Positions 7,141 through 16,869 are shown, counted from the first letter of the stretch. The stretch is DNA of 42,921 nucleotides from Propionibacteriaceae bacterium (GCA_030532825.1 JAUNKK010000015.1:1-42921), one strand, 5' to 3'. Program-made: numbers and translations. The notes: generated from the sequence alone by a model not told the origin.

Positions 7141-9624
7141 TTAAGCGGCGCCGAAGGAAGCAAGAAGATCGTCGAGGTCTTCGGGTTTGACCAACACTTC
7201 CCTAGCTTTCGACCCCTCGGAAGGCCCAACGACTCCGCGGGATTCCAGAATGTCCATCAGCCGACCGGCCTTGGCAAAGCCCACCCGCATCTTGCGCTGC
7301 AGCATAGACGTCGAGCCGTTCTGTGACCCGACAATCAGGCGGGCAGCGTTCAGCACCAACTCCAGATCGTCGCCGATGTCGTCAACCACTTTTTTCTCGG
7401 CGGCAGCCGTCGTCACGTCCTCACGATAGGTGGGCTGCAGCTGCGTGGAAATGTGGGAGACGATATCGCGGATCTCCGACTCGTTGACCCAGGCCCCCTG
7501 GACACGAATCGGCTTGCCGGCCCCCATGGGGAGGAACAACCCGTCGCCCTTCCCAACAAGCTTCTCCGCGCCAGGCTGGTCAAGGATGACTCGGGAGTCG
7601 GTCATTGATGAGGTGGCGAAGGCAAGCCGAGACGGCACGTTGGCTTTGATGAGCCCGGTCACGACGTCTGTGGAAGGCCGCTGAGTGGCGAGCACTAAGT
7701 GAATGCCAGCCGCTCGGGCGAGCTGAGTGATCCGCACGACCGACTCTTCGACGTCCCGGGGAGCCACCATCATCAAGTCCGCAAGCTCATCCACAACAAC
7801 GAGCAGGTAGGGGTACGGGGTCAACACGCGCTCAGAGCCTGGTAGTTGCTTCACCTGCCCAGCCCTGACCGCCTTGTTGAAGTCGTCCACATGCCGAAAA
7901 CCAAAGTTGGCCAGGTCGTCGTAGCGCATGTCCATCTCGCGCACCACCCAGGCGAGGGCTTCGGCGGCTTTCTTAGGGTTGGTGATGATTGGCGTCACCA
8001 AGTGCGGGATGCCCTCGTACTGATTCAACTCCACCCGCTTGGGGTCCACCAGCAGCATCCGGACCTCGTCAGGTGTGGCACGCATCATGATGGATGTGAT
8101 GAGCGAGTTGATAAAGCTCGACTTGCCAGAACCGGTGGCACCCGCAACCAGCAGGTGGGGCATCTTGGCCATGTTGGCCAGCACGAATCCGCCTTCGACG
8201 TCTTTGCCTAGGCCCACGGTCAGCGGGTGATGGTCGCTTCGCGCCTTAGGCGAGCGAAGCACATCGCCTAGGCTCACCACCTCCTTGTCGACGTTCGGGA
8301 TCTCAATGCCGATGGCGGACTTGCCTGGGATGGGGGTCAGGATCCGGATCTCATTGCTGCCTACCGCATAGGCGATGTTATCGGCGAGGCCCGTCACCTT
8401 GGACACCTTGATGGCGTTGCCTAGTTCCACTTCATACCGGGTGACGGTGGGCCCGCGAGTATAGCCGGTGACTCGTGCGTCAATCTCGAACTCTTCAAGG
8501 GTCGCTGCCAGCTGCCGCACGATGCGGTCCGACGCCTCGGTGCGCGCCTTGGGTCGCGTTCCTGGAGCCAACAGCGACTCCTCGGGAAGCTGGTACATGA
8601 TTTCGCCGCTGAGCTGCAACTGCTCGGCGCGACCCGTCATGGGTGTGTGCGCCGGCGGGGGAAGGTCCGCCTTGTCCGCCGCGACCTCAAGCGGTGTCGG
8701 CTGCGGCGTAGGCTCGGGGGGCGGGAAGAGAGATTCCTCATCCTCGTAGTTGTAGACGGCGTCAAACTCCTCCGTCGGCGGTTCATCATCGGTGATCAGC
8801 GGTGTGTCGTAGGGCACATCCACGCCCAGCTTGAGCTTCTCCCGAGGAGCATCCTCTGGAGCCTCAACCAGGGATGCGAGGCCATGACGGAGGCCAGCCG
8901 CCATCTGTCGAGCCGATTTCCCTGTGATGAGCACCACCCCGTAGAGCGTGATGAGCAACAGCGCTGGGACAGCAACCCAAACGCTCGCTAGATCAGCGAA
9001 CAGGCTGCTGGCAAGGAAACCGAGGATGCCGCCAGCACCTCGCAATTCCAGCATCTGGTCCGGGCGGGGCAAGCCCCGGGCCAGGTTCAAAAGCCCGAGT
9101 CCCCCCATGGTGATGAAGAACCAGCCGAGGCCAGTACGCGGTCCTCGCTCGGGGTCCCTCGGATGGCGCAGCACGCGCCAGGCCCCGTAGAGCAGCACCG
9201 CTGGAACGAAGGTGGCTGCCATGCCGAACACCGTCGTCATGGCAACCTCAATGAGCTCCCCGACCGGACCGGGCAGCATGAACCAAGCACGAGCGGCCAA
9301 AACCATGGCCAACACCAGCATGAACAGCCCGACGCCGTCCCGGCGGCGTTCCGGCTCGACATCTTGCTCTACCCCACCGAAGCTGCGCGCTAAAGCACCG
9401 ACACCGTGAGCCAAGCCGCGAAGCATCCTGCCCAGAAACGCAACCAGCGGATTGGGGCCGGCAGGCTCAATCCGGGTCGTGCGGGTACTGGAGTTGCTGG
9501 CGCGGTTACGGGTGCCCGAACTGGTCGAGGTCTTCCGTCCGGTGGAGCTGGGTTTCCTGCTCCGGGAACCGGTACTGGACTTACTCGACGAGTTCTTGGC
9601 CGAGGAAGAGCCACGTGTCGCCAT
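7141..9624 (-). CDS. ftsK: DNA translocase FtsK
   Basis: Septal DNA pump that moves the chromosome terminus during division and activates XerCD recombination. The 827-aa protein starts with a low-complexity Ser/Arg/Lys-rich cytoplasmic tail, then about four membrane segments (roughly residues 95-235), a short acidic and proline-rich linker, the motor with Walker A GATGSGKSS (K501) and Walker B LLVVVDELADLM near residue 607, and a C-terminal gamma winged-helix domain (STSMLQRKMRVGFAKAGRLMDILESRGVVGPSEGSKAREV) for KOPS binding. The linker is short, as in SpoIIIE-like proteins. It lies 51 bases after thiL and 17 before rimO. Confidence 0.97.
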   Translation of the reverse strand: MATRGSSSAKNSSSKSSTGSRSRKPSSTGRKTSTSSGTRNRASNSSTRTTRIEPAGPNPLVAFLGRMLRGLAHGVGALARSFGGVEQDVEPERRRDGVGLFMLVLAMVLAARAWFMLPGPVGELIEVAMTTVFGMAATFVPAVLLYGAWRVLRHPRDPERGPRTGLGWFFITMGGLGLLNLARGLPRPDQMLELRGAGGILGFLASSLFADLASVWVAVPALLLITLYGVVLITGKSARQMAAGLRHGLASLVEAPEDAPREKLKLGVDVPYDTPLITDDEPPTEEFDAVYNYEDEESLFPPPEPTPQPTPLEVAADKADLPPPAHTPMTGRAEQLQLSGEIMYQLPEESLLAPGTRPKARTEASDRIVRQLAATLEEFEIDARVTGYTRGPTVTRYEVELGNAIKVSKVTGLADNIAYAVGSNEIRILTPIPGKSAIGIEIPNVDKEVVSLGDVLRSPKARSDHHPLTVGLGKDVEGGFVLANMAKMPHLLVAGATGSGKSSFINSLITSIMMRATPDEVRMLLVDPKRVELNQYEGIPHLVTPIITNPKKAAEALAWVVREMDMRYDDLANFGFRHVDDFNKAVRAGQVKQLPGSERVLTPYPYLLVVVDELADLMMVAPRDVEESVVRITQLARAAGIHLVLATQRPSTDVVTGLIKANVPSRLAFATSSMTDSRVILDQPGAEKLVGKGDGLFLPMGAGKPIRVQGAWVNESEIRDIVSHISTQLQPTYREDVTTAAAEKKVVDDIGDDLELVLNAARLIVGSQNGSTSMLQRKMRVGFAKAGRLMDILESRGVVGPSEGSKAREVLVKPEDLDDLLASFGAA

Positions 9625-9675
9625 GATTCCAACCTAGTCCACCGGCACGTCTCTGAACGACTGCCACACCGGGCC

Positions 9676-10599
9676 TCATGCGAAGTGATCCCACCCCGCA
9701 GCGCCCTCCCAAGCCTCGCCGTCAACGAGTACCTGATCCCCCGAGACGACTGTCCCGATGCGGCGCCAGCCGTCAGGAAGCGTCGTCGCCCCCGGAAAAG
9801 TAGCAGCTAAGGCATGGTCCTCGCCCCCTGTCAGGATGAATCCAATTGGCTCTTTGCCGATGGCTGCGCCGAGCCTAGCCAGGCCATCGGGTATCTCAAT
9901 GGCCGAGGAGTCCACGCTGATACCAACCCCTGACCGCTGGCACATGTGGCCGAGGTCCTGCAACAGCCCGTCAGAGACGTCGATCATGGCGTGCGCACCA
10001 CCTTGAGCGGCAGCGGCCCCCTGACCATAGGGCACCGAGGGGCACTGTTGCTCTCGCACAAGGTCCTTGGGTGACCCAAAGCCCCGCTGCAAGATCAGCA
10101 ACCCGCCAGCCGCCCAGCCCAGACGGCCGCATACGGCCACCTGATCCCCCACCTGGGCACCCGACCGCGTGACGGCCCGCCGCCCCTCCAGGTGCCCAAA
10201 CGCCGTGACGCCGATGGAGATCGCCGCGGCAGAAGACAGGTCGCCCCCCACGAGACTCACGCCGGCACGGGCGCACTCGTCGACTACCCCGTCCCGAAAC
10301 TCCCGGATCCAGCGTGGGTCTAGCTCACGGGGGATGGCCAACCCGATGACGAGGGAACTCGGCCTCGCCCCCATTGATTCGACATCAGACACGTTCACCG
10401 CAACGGCTTTGCGTCCGATCTGGAAGGCCTGCGACCAGGAGCGCTTGAAATGCACGTTTTCGATCAAGACATCGGTGGTCACCACGAGGTCCCCGTCGGG
10501 GCGTATCACGGCAGCATCGTCTCCGGGCCCGAGCAGGACATCCTCGCCCAGGGCCAGCCCGTCAGTGATCTCGGCGATCAGATCGAACTCGCCCGTCAT
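9676..10599 (-). CDS. thiL: Thiamine-monophosphate kinase
   Basis: Phosphorylates thiamine monophosphate to thiamine diphosphate, the cofactor used, for example, by the acetolactate synthase encoded further right. The 307-aa protein has the ThiL/PurM-like fold motifs GPGDDAAVI (residues 24-32, metal-binding aspartates), TTDVLIENVHF, AVNVSDVESMGARP, GGDLSSA, MIDVSDGLLQDL and TGGEDHAL. It starts at ATG 10599, sharing a base with the ddl stop (TGATG), so the two are translationally coupled. No TPP riboswitch is visible upstream. The ddl-thiL pairing is usual in actinobacteria. Confidence 0.95.
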   Translation of the reverse strand: MTGEFDLIAEITDGLALGEDVLLGPGDDAAVIRPDGDLVVTTDVLIENVHFKRSWSQAFQIGRKAVAVNVSDVESMGARPSSLVIGLAIPRELDPRWIREFRDGVVDECARAGVSLVGGDLSSAAAISIGVTAFGHLEGRRAVTRSGAQVGDQVAVCGRLGWAAGGLLILQRGFGSPKDLVREQQCPSVPYGQGAAAAQGGAHAMIDVSDGLLQDLGHMCQRSGVGISVDSSAIEIPDGLARLGAAIGKEPIGFILTGGEDHALAATFPGATTLPDGWRRIGTVVSGDQVLVDGEAWEGAAGWDHFA

Positions 10600-11711
10600 C
10601 AGCGCAGCCCCAGGGGGCGCGCCAAGGCCAGCTCAATGAGTTTGCTCACAAGCTCAGGGTAGGTATAGCCCGATACCTGCCACAGCGTCGGGTACATCGA
10701 GATCTCGGTGAACCCGGGCATCGTGTTCACCTCGTTGATCCACGCGCCGTGCTCGTCGACGAAGAAGTCAGCCCGAAGCAGTCCTTCGCCGTCGATGGCG
10801 TTGAAGGCGCGGCAGGCCAACTGTTGGAGGGTTTCGGCCACTTCGGCGCTGGTATCAGCGGGAGCGTCGAGCGCGGCGCCGTCCTCGTCGAAGTACTTGG
10901 TCTCGTAGTCGTAGAATCCGTCTTCCTCGCGAACCCTGATCTCACCTAGGACGGAGGCGCGGCATCCTTCCGGGGCATCGGGATCGCCCAGCACGGCAAC
11001 CTCCAATTCCCGGGCTTGCACAAACCCCTGCTCGAAAATCACTTTGGGGTCATGCCGTTGCGCCTCAGCGATGGCGGCTTCCAACTCGGCGGGGTCGCTC
11101 ACACGCGAGATGCCAATGGAGGAACCACCCCGCGCGGGTTTCACGAAGATCGGATAGGCGAGTTGCGCGACCTCGGCAAGCACGGCCTCCCGTTCGAACC
11201 TAAGCCGACGGTCCGTCGCCACCACATAGGGTCCGACTGGCAGGCCGGCCGCCTCGAAAGCGACCTTCATAAAGTGTTTGTCCATGCCAATAGCCGAAGC
11301 CAACACCCCAGCGCCGACGTAACGAACCCCCATCATCTCGAACATTCCCTGAATGGTGCCGTCCTCTCCGAACGGACCATGCAGCAGCGCAAAAGCCACA
11401 TCAACACCGTGGGAATCAAGGAGGCGTTCCCCAACGCGGCTGGCTATCTCGCAACCCTGCGCCCCCGACAGCCACAAGCTGTCGTGTTCGGGTTCAGCCA
11501 CCGCGGGCGGTTCCCCGTCAACGATGCGATAAGCGGCTACCGTTTCCAAGGGCACCCGAGTCCAACGACCAGACTTCGTGATGCCCACAGCGACCACGTC
11601 GTACCGTTCACGATCCACCGCGCCTAGGACGCTCGCCGCCGTGAGGCAGGAAATTCCATGTTCCGGTGACTGCCCCCCAAAGACGAGGGCAATGCTGATG
11701 CGCTGGGACAT
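10599..11711 (-). CDS. ddl: D-alanine--D-alanine ligase
   Basis: Joins two D-alanines with ATP for peptidoglycan precursors. The 370-aa protein has the N-terminal VFGGQSPEHGIS motif (residues 10-20), the ATP-grasp core with FVKPARGGSSIGIS, and the C-terminal EVNTMPGFTEISMYPTLW with the metal-binding Glu and Asn. I chose ATG 11711, preceded by AGAGGAGG; a longer frame to 11813 has no supporting signal. It heads a minus-strand group ddl-thiL-ftsK-rimO-pgsA and is divergent from the Gfo/Idh/MocA oxidoreductase. gpsA, often found just upstream of ddl in actinobacteria, is absent here. Confidence 0.97.
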   Translation of the reverse strand: MSQRISIALVFGGQSPEHGISCLTAASVLGAVDRERYDVVAVGITKSGRWTRVPLETVAAYRIVDGEPPAVAEPEHDSLWLSGAQGCEIASRVGERLLDSHGVDVAFALLHGPFGEDGTIQGMFEMMGVRYVGAGVLASAIGMDKHFMKVAFEAAGLPVGPYVVATDRRLRFEREAVLAEVAQLAYPIFVKPARGGSSIGISRVSDPAELEAAIAEAQRHDPKVIFEQGFVQARELEVAVLGDPDAPEGCRASVLGEIRVREEDGFYDYETKYFDEDGAALDAPADTSAEVAETLQQLACRAFNAIDGEGLLRADFFVDEHGAWINEVNTMPGFTEISMYPTLWQVSGYTYPELVSKLIELALARPLGLR

Positions 11712-11861
11712 GTGGCCTCCTCTAGTGAACTCGCGGCTCATACTACTGGCTGGAAAGCCCGCGGCCTGGGGCAGGAGCCTGCCGCCTCCACCAGTAGATG
11801 TAGGGTAGAGCAAGCATTTGTCTGAACATCATCGGGGCATCGCCGCCCGGAAGGACTTGCC

Positions 11862-12875
11862 ATGACCGACACCACCCTGCCGGAGCCTCGCCGGACCGAA
11901 CCCACGAGCGTCCCCAGCCTGCGCTGGGGGATATTGGGCACCGGCTGGATCGCCGACCAGTTCGTTAACACCGTGCAACAAAACACGTCCCAGCGCTTGG
12001 TCGCCGTCGGCTCCAGAACTCTGGAACGTGCCCAGGCTTTCGCCCAAGCCCACTCAATTCCACAGCCCTGCGGTTCCTACGAAGAACTTGTCGCCCTGGA
12101 TCTTGACGTCATCTACGTTGCGACGGGACACCTTGACCACGTTGCCCACGCCACACTGGCCCTGGAAGCTGGCCGGGGCGTGCTCGTCGAGAAACCGATG
12201 ACCCCAACCCTGGCCGACACCCAAGAGTTGGTATCCCTAGCCCGGGGCAAGGGGCTTTTCTGCATGGAGGCGCTGTGGTCGATGGCGCTGCCCCGCTTTG
12301 ACGTAGTCCGGCAAGTTCTCGCTTCGGGCTGTCTCGGCGAAATCAAAGCCGTGACCGCCGACATGGGTGAATATCTCATGGACCATCACCGCGCGATGGA
12401 CCCTGCGCAGGGCGGCGGGGCTATGAACGATCTAGGCACCTATCCGTTGATGTTCGTGGACTGGGTGCTGCCGGGTCTAAAAGTCACCTCCGCAGTCGGC
12501 CCGCGCCATGCGACGGGAGCCGTCGGGCAGTTCATGGCTCTCTTGGCCGATGACCAGGGCAGGCAGGCTAGCGTTTTCGCGTCGATGCTCACCGATACCC
12601 CAACCATGGGTGTCATCGCGGGTAGCGAAGCGACCCTGATTCTCGATGGCCCCTTCTACCGGCCCGGCCCCGTCGAGGTTCGGTTCCGGGATGGCCGGAC
12701 CCTGCGCTGGGAGGAGCCGCGCATCCACCATGAGGGCTTGTTCCATGAGGCGATCGAAGTGGCGCGTTGCCTAGGGGCAGGTCTCACGGAATCACCGCTT
12801 CGGCCTCTAGATGCGACGCTGTCCACCGTCACCCTCATGGAACAAGCCCGCCAACTCATGGGCGACCCAGCTTAG
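11862..12875 (+). CDS. Gfo/Idh/MocA-family NAD(P)-dependent oxidoreductase
   Basis: A 337-aa dehydrogenase with an N-terminal Rossmann fold (WGILGTGWIADQF, residues 22-34), the family's conserved VLVEKPM with the catalytic lysine, and a C-terminal dimerisation domain including GGGAMNDLGTYPL, whose aspartate and tyrosine resemble the active site of the dihydrodiol/xylose dehydrogenase branch. Members oxidise or reduce sugars, inositols or related alcohols; the substrate cannot be read from sequence. The start at ATG 11862 has AAGGA upstream. It stands alone on the plus strand, divergent from ddl and convergent with plsC, with nothing nearby that names a pathway. Confidence 0.88.
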   Translation: MTDTTLPEPRRTEPTSVPSLRWGILGTGWIADQFVNTVQQNTSQRLVAVGSRTLERAQAFAQAHSIPQPCGSYEELVALDLDVIYVATGHLDHVAHATLALEAGRGVLVEKPMTPTLADTQELVSLARGKGLFCMEALWSMALPRFDVVRQVLASGCLGEIKAVTADMGEYLMDHHRAMDPAQGGGAMNDLGTYPLMFVDWVLPGLKVTSAVGPRHATGAVGQFMALLADDQGRQASVFASMLTDTPTMGVIAGSEATLILDGPFYRPGPVEVRFRDGRTLRWEEPRIHHEGLFHEAIEVARCLGAGLTESPLRPLDATLSTVTLMEQARQLMGDPA

Positions 12876-12989
12876 CGGTTTCCTCTCAGAAACAGCAGGC
12901 CGGTCCCGGTCTGTGCTCGCCATAGCGATGACGAATCCCGTGGGCGAGGCTGCCCGGGCCGACCCCTTGCGCAGTCGCCAACCGCCGCC

Positions 12990-13793
12990 CTACCGATCGA
13001 CTTCTCCGGAACCCGGAGACACGCGGGCGCCGATCCGCATATCCCAACGACCTTCCGGGGCAGTCTCTCCCCTCAGGTCGGCAACCAGTGCAGTCAGACT
13101 AGACATGATGTGCTGGGTGGCCGCCACCAAATCCTCTCGGCTGGGCTCCGGGTCGACGGCAAAGGTCCCAAGATCAACCGGCGGCCCCGCCAGCACCGAG
13201 ACAGGGCGGCGCCGGAGCGAAAACAGGCGACGCAGTTCAAGGCGCTTGCGACCCAACAGCGCGTCGGAACCAATCTGAGCCACCGGAACTACGGGCACGC
13301 CCGTGGTCAGCGCGAGACGCGCCGCGCCCAGCCTCCCGACCATGGGCCAGCCATCCGGGTCAGCCGTGATCGTGCCTTCGGGAAAAATAGCGACGCAGTC
13401 CCCCGCTTCAAGAGCTTCCCGGGCATGCACCAGCGAGTCCTTGGCGCGGTCAGTGTTACGAAGAACCGGGATTTGCCGACATGTCCGGGCGAACCAGCCG
13501 ACAACCGGCACCCGCCAAATCTCTGATTTTCCGAGGAAACGCGGCCAACGCCCTGACCAGATGAGGTACTCCCCCAAAGCAAGGACATCGAAGTTCGACA
13601 GGTGATTCGACACGACGAGCACCCCACCTGCGGGAAGGTGTTCCTGCCCCTGCCAACTTCGGCGGATTAGCCCCCCGAGAATGCCGTGGGCCACGCAGGC
13701 CAGCAGGCGATATGGCCAGGGCGCTGACTCCCGGTTGGCAACGCGCAGCGATCGCCGCCAGGGCTTTGGGGTGTGTTTCACAGCTGAGGACAA
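12990..13793 (-). CDS. 1-acyl-sn-glycerol-3-phosphate acyltransferase (PlsC-like)
   Basis: A 267-aa acyltransferase with the HX4D motif (H64, D69 in VVSNHLSNFD), a second block GKSEIWRVPVVGWFAR, and FPEGTIT, which binds the glycerol-phosphate substrate. It most probably acylates lysophosphatidic acid at the membrane. The frame opens with TTG at 13793, supported by GGAGG eight bases upstream; an internal GTG at 13781 lacks such a site. It follows leuD by 81 bases on the same strand. In many actinobacteria a plsC-like gene lies between leuCD and gpsA-ddl, and that order is partly kept here. Confidence 0.9.
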   Translation of the reverse strand: MSSAVKHTPKPWRRSLRVANRESAPWPYRLLACVAHGILGGLIRRSWQGQEHLPAGGVLVVSNHLSNFDVLALGEYLIWSGRWPRFLGKSEIWRVPVVGWFARTCRQIPVLRNTDRAKDSLVHAREALEAGDCVAIFPEGTITADPDGWPMVGRLGAARLALTTGVPVVPVAQIGSDALLGRKRLELRRLFSLRRRPVSVLAGPPVDLGTFAVDPEPSREDLVAATQHIMSSLTALVADLRGETAPEGRWDMRIGARVSPGSGEVDR

Positions 13794-13874
13794 TACCGAA
13801 CCCTCCGGCCCCGCAAGAGCGGATCACATGTTTCATGCTCACGTGATCAGCTCTGGCGGCGGGGACACGTTGGG

Positions 13875-14486
13875 CTATCGGGTATCGGCGGTACGAGCAG
13901 GCAGGGTCTTGGGCTTGAAACCGGGACGCGTCGCTTCATAGGCAGCGATATCGTCCGCATGTTGCAGAGTCATGGAGATATCGTCCAGCCCGTTCAGCAG
14001 GCGATGCTTAGTGAAACCATCAATCTCAAACGGCACGGCAAGTTCCCCGCGGGTGATTGTCTGAGCTTTGAGATCAACCGTCGTCAGCACATTCGGGTCG
14101 CCGTCGATTGCCGCCCACAGCCGGTCCCGGTCTGGCTCAGAGATGACGGCCACCAGCAGCCCCGCCTTGCCAGCGTTCGAACGGAAAATGTCCCCGAAAC
14201 GGGTGCCGATGATCACCTTGAATCCGTAGTTCTGCAGGGCCCAGACCGCGTGCTCCCGGGATGAGCCGGTGCCGAAGTCGGGTCCAGGGACCAAGATGGT
14301 TCCCTGCTTGAAGGGGTCTTGATTCAATACGAAATCAGCGTCGCCTCGCCAGGCTGCGAACAGACCATCCTCGAAGCCGGTGCGAGTGATGCGTTTAAGG
14401 TAGGCGGCTGGGATGATCTGATCGGTGTCAACATTGCTGCGGCGCAGTGGGACCGCGATCCCGGTGTGGGTAGAAATGGCTTCCAT
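13875..14486 (-). CDS. leuD: 3-isopropylmalate dehydratase small subunit
   Basis: The swivelling small subunit of isopropylmalate isomerase, which converts 2- to 3-isopropylmalate in leucine synthesis and also acts on citramalate in the citramalate route to isoleucine. The 203-aa protein shows [32 protein letters not shown] and [14 protein letters not shown], all LeuD hallmarks. It begins three bases after the leuC stop, so leuCD are an operon. Length and motifs are complete. Confidence 0.97.
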   Translation of the reverse strand: MEAISTHTGIAVPLRRSNVDTDQIIPAAYLKRITRTGFEDGLFAAWRGDADFVLNQDPFKQGTILVPGPDFGTGSSREHAVWALQNYGFKVIIGTRFGDIFRSNAGKAGLLVAVISEPDRDRLWAAIDGDPNVLTTVDLKAQTITRGELAVPFEIDGFTKHRLLNGLDDISMTLQHADDIAAYEATRPGFKPKTLPARTADTR

Positions 14487-14489
14487 GTT

Positions 14490-15896
14490 TCAGACTCCCA
14501 TCAGGTCAGCGGGCGAGGCCAGTCGGCCAGTGATAGCGGTGGCCGCGGCGACGGCCGGGCTCACCAGGTGGGTGCGTCCGCCCTTGCCCTGGCGACCCTC
14601 AAAGTTACGGTTTGAGGTGGATGCGGAACGCTCACCGGGAGACAGCTGGTCCGGATTCATACCGAGACACATGGAACATCCGGCGGCCCGCCACTCAGCG
14701 CCGAAGTCAAGAAAGACCTGATCCAAGCCTTCGGCCTCGGCCTCAAGCCGCACCCGCGCTGAACCGGGCACGACCAGCATTCGGACCCCGTCGGCAATCT
14801 TGCGCCCTTCCAGGACGGAGGCCGCCAGCCGCAGATCCTCGATGCGCCCGTTGGTACACGAGCCGAGGAAAACCGTATCGACAGCGATGTCACGCATCGG
14901 GGTACCGGGGGTCAGGTCCATGTATTCGAGGGCCCGGCGCGCGGTGGCCTGCTCAACCTCGGAGTCGAAGTCTTCAGGGGCTGGGACCACGGCGCCCAGC
15001 GGCACACCATGACCCGGGTTAGTACCCCAGGTGACGAACGGGGTGAGCTGAGCTGCATCAATATCGACTGTCAGGTCGAAGTGGGCATCGTCGTCAGACT
15101 TCAGAGTCCGCCAGTAGGCGACGGCAGACTCCCAGTCTTCCCCCTGGGGAGCATGCGGGCGCCCCTTCAGGTAAGTGAAGGTCGTCTCGTCCGGCGCGAT
15201 CATGCCTGCCTTGGCGCCCCACTCGATCGACATGTTGCAGATCGTCATGCGCCCTTCCATGGAGAGACTCTCAATGGTGGCGCCTCGATACTCGACGATA
15301 TATCCCTGCCCGCCGCCGGTGCCGACTTTGGCGATGAGCGCCAGCACGACATCCTTCGCGGTAACGCCTTGCGGCAGGTCGCCGTTGATGTTGACCGCCA
15401 TCATCTTCGGTTTCTTCTGCGGCAGGGTTTGGGTGGCCAGTACATGCTCCACCTCGGAGGTGCCGATGCCGAAGGCGAGCGCTCCGAAGGCGCCATGGGT
15501 AGAGGTGTGGGAGTCGCCGCACACGATGGTCATGCCCGGTTGGGTTACGCCGAGTTGGGGACCGATGATGTGTACCACGCCTTGGTCGCGGTCGCCCAGC
15601 GAGTGGAGTCGGATCCCGAACTCCGCGGCATTCTTGCGCAGCGTTTCAACCTGGGTGCGGGAGATTGGATCAGCGATCGGCGCCAGAATATTCAGCGTCG
15701 GCGTGTTGTGGTCCTCCGTCGCGAGGGTGAGGTCGGGGCGGCGAACCTGGCGGCTGTTCATCCTAAGGCCTTCAAAAGCCTGCGGACTGGTCACCTCATG
15801 CACGAGATGCAGATCGATATAGAGCAGATCCGGTTCACCTTCCGCGGAGCGCACCACGTGCGCATCCCAAACCTTCTCAGCGAGGGTCTTCCCCAT
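14490..15896 (-). CDS. leuC: 3-isopropylmalate dehydratase large subunit
   Basis: The 4Fe-4S aconitase-family subunit of isopropylmalate isomerase. The 468-aa protein has [43 protein letters not shown] (first cluster cysteine) and [12 protein letters not shown] (two more), the set needed for the Fe-S cluster. I took ATG 15896, with AAGGA nine bases before it, rather than GTG 15902, which would be too close to that site. leuD follows after three bases. A 9-bp hairpin lies just before the ribosome-binding site, and the IclR-type regulator NdgR is encoded divergently, as is usual for leuCD in actinobacteria. Confidence 0.97.
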   Translation of the reverse strand: MGKTLAEKVWDAHVVRSAEGEPDLLYIDLHLVHEVTSPQAFEGLRMNSRQVRRPDLTLATEDHNTPTLNILAPIADPISRTQVETLRKNAAEFGIRLHSLGDRDQGVVHIIGPQLGVTQPGMTIVCGDSHTSTHGAFGALAFGIGTSEVEHVLATQTLPQKKPKMMAVNINGDLPQGVTAKDVVLALIAKVGTGGGQGYIVEYRGATIESLSMEGRMTICNMSIEWGAKAGMIAPDETTFTYLKGRPHAPQGEDWESAVAYWRTLKSDDDAHFDLTVDIDAAQLTPFVTWGTNPGHGVPLGAVVPAPEDFDSEVEQATARRALEYMDLTPGTPMRDIAVDTVFLGSCTNGRIEDLRLAASVLEGRKIADGVRMLVVPGSARVRLEAEAEGLDQVFLDFGAEWRAAGCSMCLGMNPDQLSPGERSASTSNRNFEGRQGKGGRTHLVSPAVAAATAITGRLASPADLMGV

Positions 15897-15908
15897 GTTC
15901 ACGCTTCC

Positions 15909-16139
15909 TTAAGCCTCTGGCGGGCCTGCCGCCAGAGTTGTGGTCTCCAGTGCCAAATGCGCGGCAGCCATCTCAACCGCGAGCCGCATCACGCTAGCTG
16001 CCCGTGCGTCAAGTGCTGCCGTCCCAGCGGTCCTGCCGTTCGTCTGGTTCCACAGGACAAATGCACCGATGTCGGCAGCAGAATCGCGGGGATAGCGACA
16101 GGATACCTTGCATGTCCACATTGTAAAACGGTAGTCTCG
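15909..16139 (-). other. leuC upstream region with possible small frames
   Basis: Between leuC and ndgR lie about 240 bases. On the minus strand an open frame from ATG 16139 ends in TAA at 15909, 12 bases before leuC; its last 26 codons from an internal ATG read MRLAVEMAAAHLALETTTLA plus a short tail. A second overlapping frame contains a cysteine-rich stretch MQGILSLSPRFCCRHRCIC. Neither has a convincing ribosome-binding site and I recognise no homologue. They may be leader peptides, a small unknown gene, or chance. A hairpin at 15915-15937 is listed separately. Confidence 0.3.
15915..15937 (-). promoter_or_regulatory. Hairpin next to the leuC ribosome-binding site
   Basis: CTCTGGCGG and CCGCCAGAG form a perfect 9-bp stem around a 5-base loop, ending about eight bases before the AAGGA of leuC. 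No U-run follows, so a simple terminator is unlikely. It could modulate leuCD translation or mRNA processing. The structure is seen directly; its role is unknown. Confidence 0.4.
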
Positions 16140-16143
16140 CATT
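16108..16143 (+). promoter_or_regulatory. Candidate leaderless promoter of ndgR
   Basis: TTGCAT (16108-16113), an 18-base spacer and TAGTCT (16132-16137) are followed six bases later by the ndgR ATG, which has no Shine-Dalgarno sequence. This is the geometry of leaderless actinobacterial transcripts. On the other strand TACAAT (16125-16120) could be a -10 for leuC, so the two promoters would overlap and NdgR could control both from one site. Confidence 0.5.
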
Positions 16144-16869
16144 ATGGACGAAGGAAGTGGAGTCGGCGTACTTGACAAGGCGGCTGCGGTGCTGACAGCC
16201 CTGGAATCCAGCCCTCTGACGCTTGCGGGGCTGGTGGCGGCCACTGGTCTGGCACGGCCAACCGCTCACCGGTTAGCCGTGGCCTTGGAGTATCACCGCC
16301 TTGTGGGGCGAGATCTGCAGGGCCGGTTCATCTTAGGGTCGCGGCTGGGCGAACTCGCGAGCGCCGCTGCCGAAGACCCGCTTCTCGCAACGGCCGGGCC
16401 GATCTTGACCCGACTGCGCGACATCACAGGCGAGTCGGCACAGCTGTTTCGGCGCCAAGGCGAGAACCGCATTTGTTCGGCCGCCGTGGAGCGGCCCACC
16501 GGGCTCCGTGACACCGTTCCGCTGGGAGCGCAACTGTCGATGCACGCTGGCTCAGCCGCTCAGGTGTTGCTGGCCTGGGAGGACCCAGAACGGTTGCCGC
16601 GCCTGCTGGAGGGGGCGGCGTTCACGATGACTGCGCTCCAACAGGTGCGCCGTCGCGGCTGGGCCCAGTCGGTCGGCGAACGAGAACCCGGAGTGGCATC
16701 GGTGTCGGCTCCAGTGCTGTCGCCAACAGGCCAGATCATCGCGGCCGTCAGTGTCTCCGGACCCATTGAGCGGCTCACCCGGCAGCCCGGCCGCCTCCAC
16801 GCTCCCGCCGTCATGGCCGCCGCTGAACGCCTGAGTGAGGTGCTGCGTCGCAGCGGCGGCACCGAGTAG
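16144..16869 (+). CDS. ndgR: IclR-family regulator NdgR (LtbR-type) of leuCD
   Basis: A 241-aa IclR regulator. It has an N-terminal winged HTH (GVGVLDKAAAVLTALESSPLT, then LVAATGLARPTAHRLAVALE) and a C-terminal sensor domain with GESAQLFRRQGENRICSAAVERPTGLRDTVPLG, AGSAAQVLLAWEDPERL, REPGVASVSAPV and AAVSVSGPIERLTRQPGR. From memory these blocks are nearly identical to Streptomyces NdgR and Corynebacterium LtbR, which control leuCD and other amino acid genes and are always divergent from leuC, as here. Translation appears leaderless. Its autoregulation is likely, given the overlapping promoters, but this is inference. Confidence 0.93.
   Translation: MDEGSGVGVLDKAAAVLTALESSPLTLAGLVAATGLARPTAHRLAVALEYHRLVGRDLQGRFILGSRLGELASAAAEDPLLATAGPILTRLRDITGESAQLFRRQGENRICSAAVERPTGLRDTVPLGAQLSMHAGSAAQVLLAWEDPERLPRLLEGAAFTMTALQQVRRRGWAQSVGEREPGVASVSAPVLSPTGQIIAAVSVSGPIERLTRQPGRLHAPAVMAAAERLSEVLRRSGGTE

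Noticed and set aside
9406-9810. Plus-strand frame opposite the start of ftsK and the end of thiL
   Set aside because: It is a low-complexity mirror of the ftsK N-terminal tail and bridges two real genes on the other strand; no ribosome-binding site or homology.
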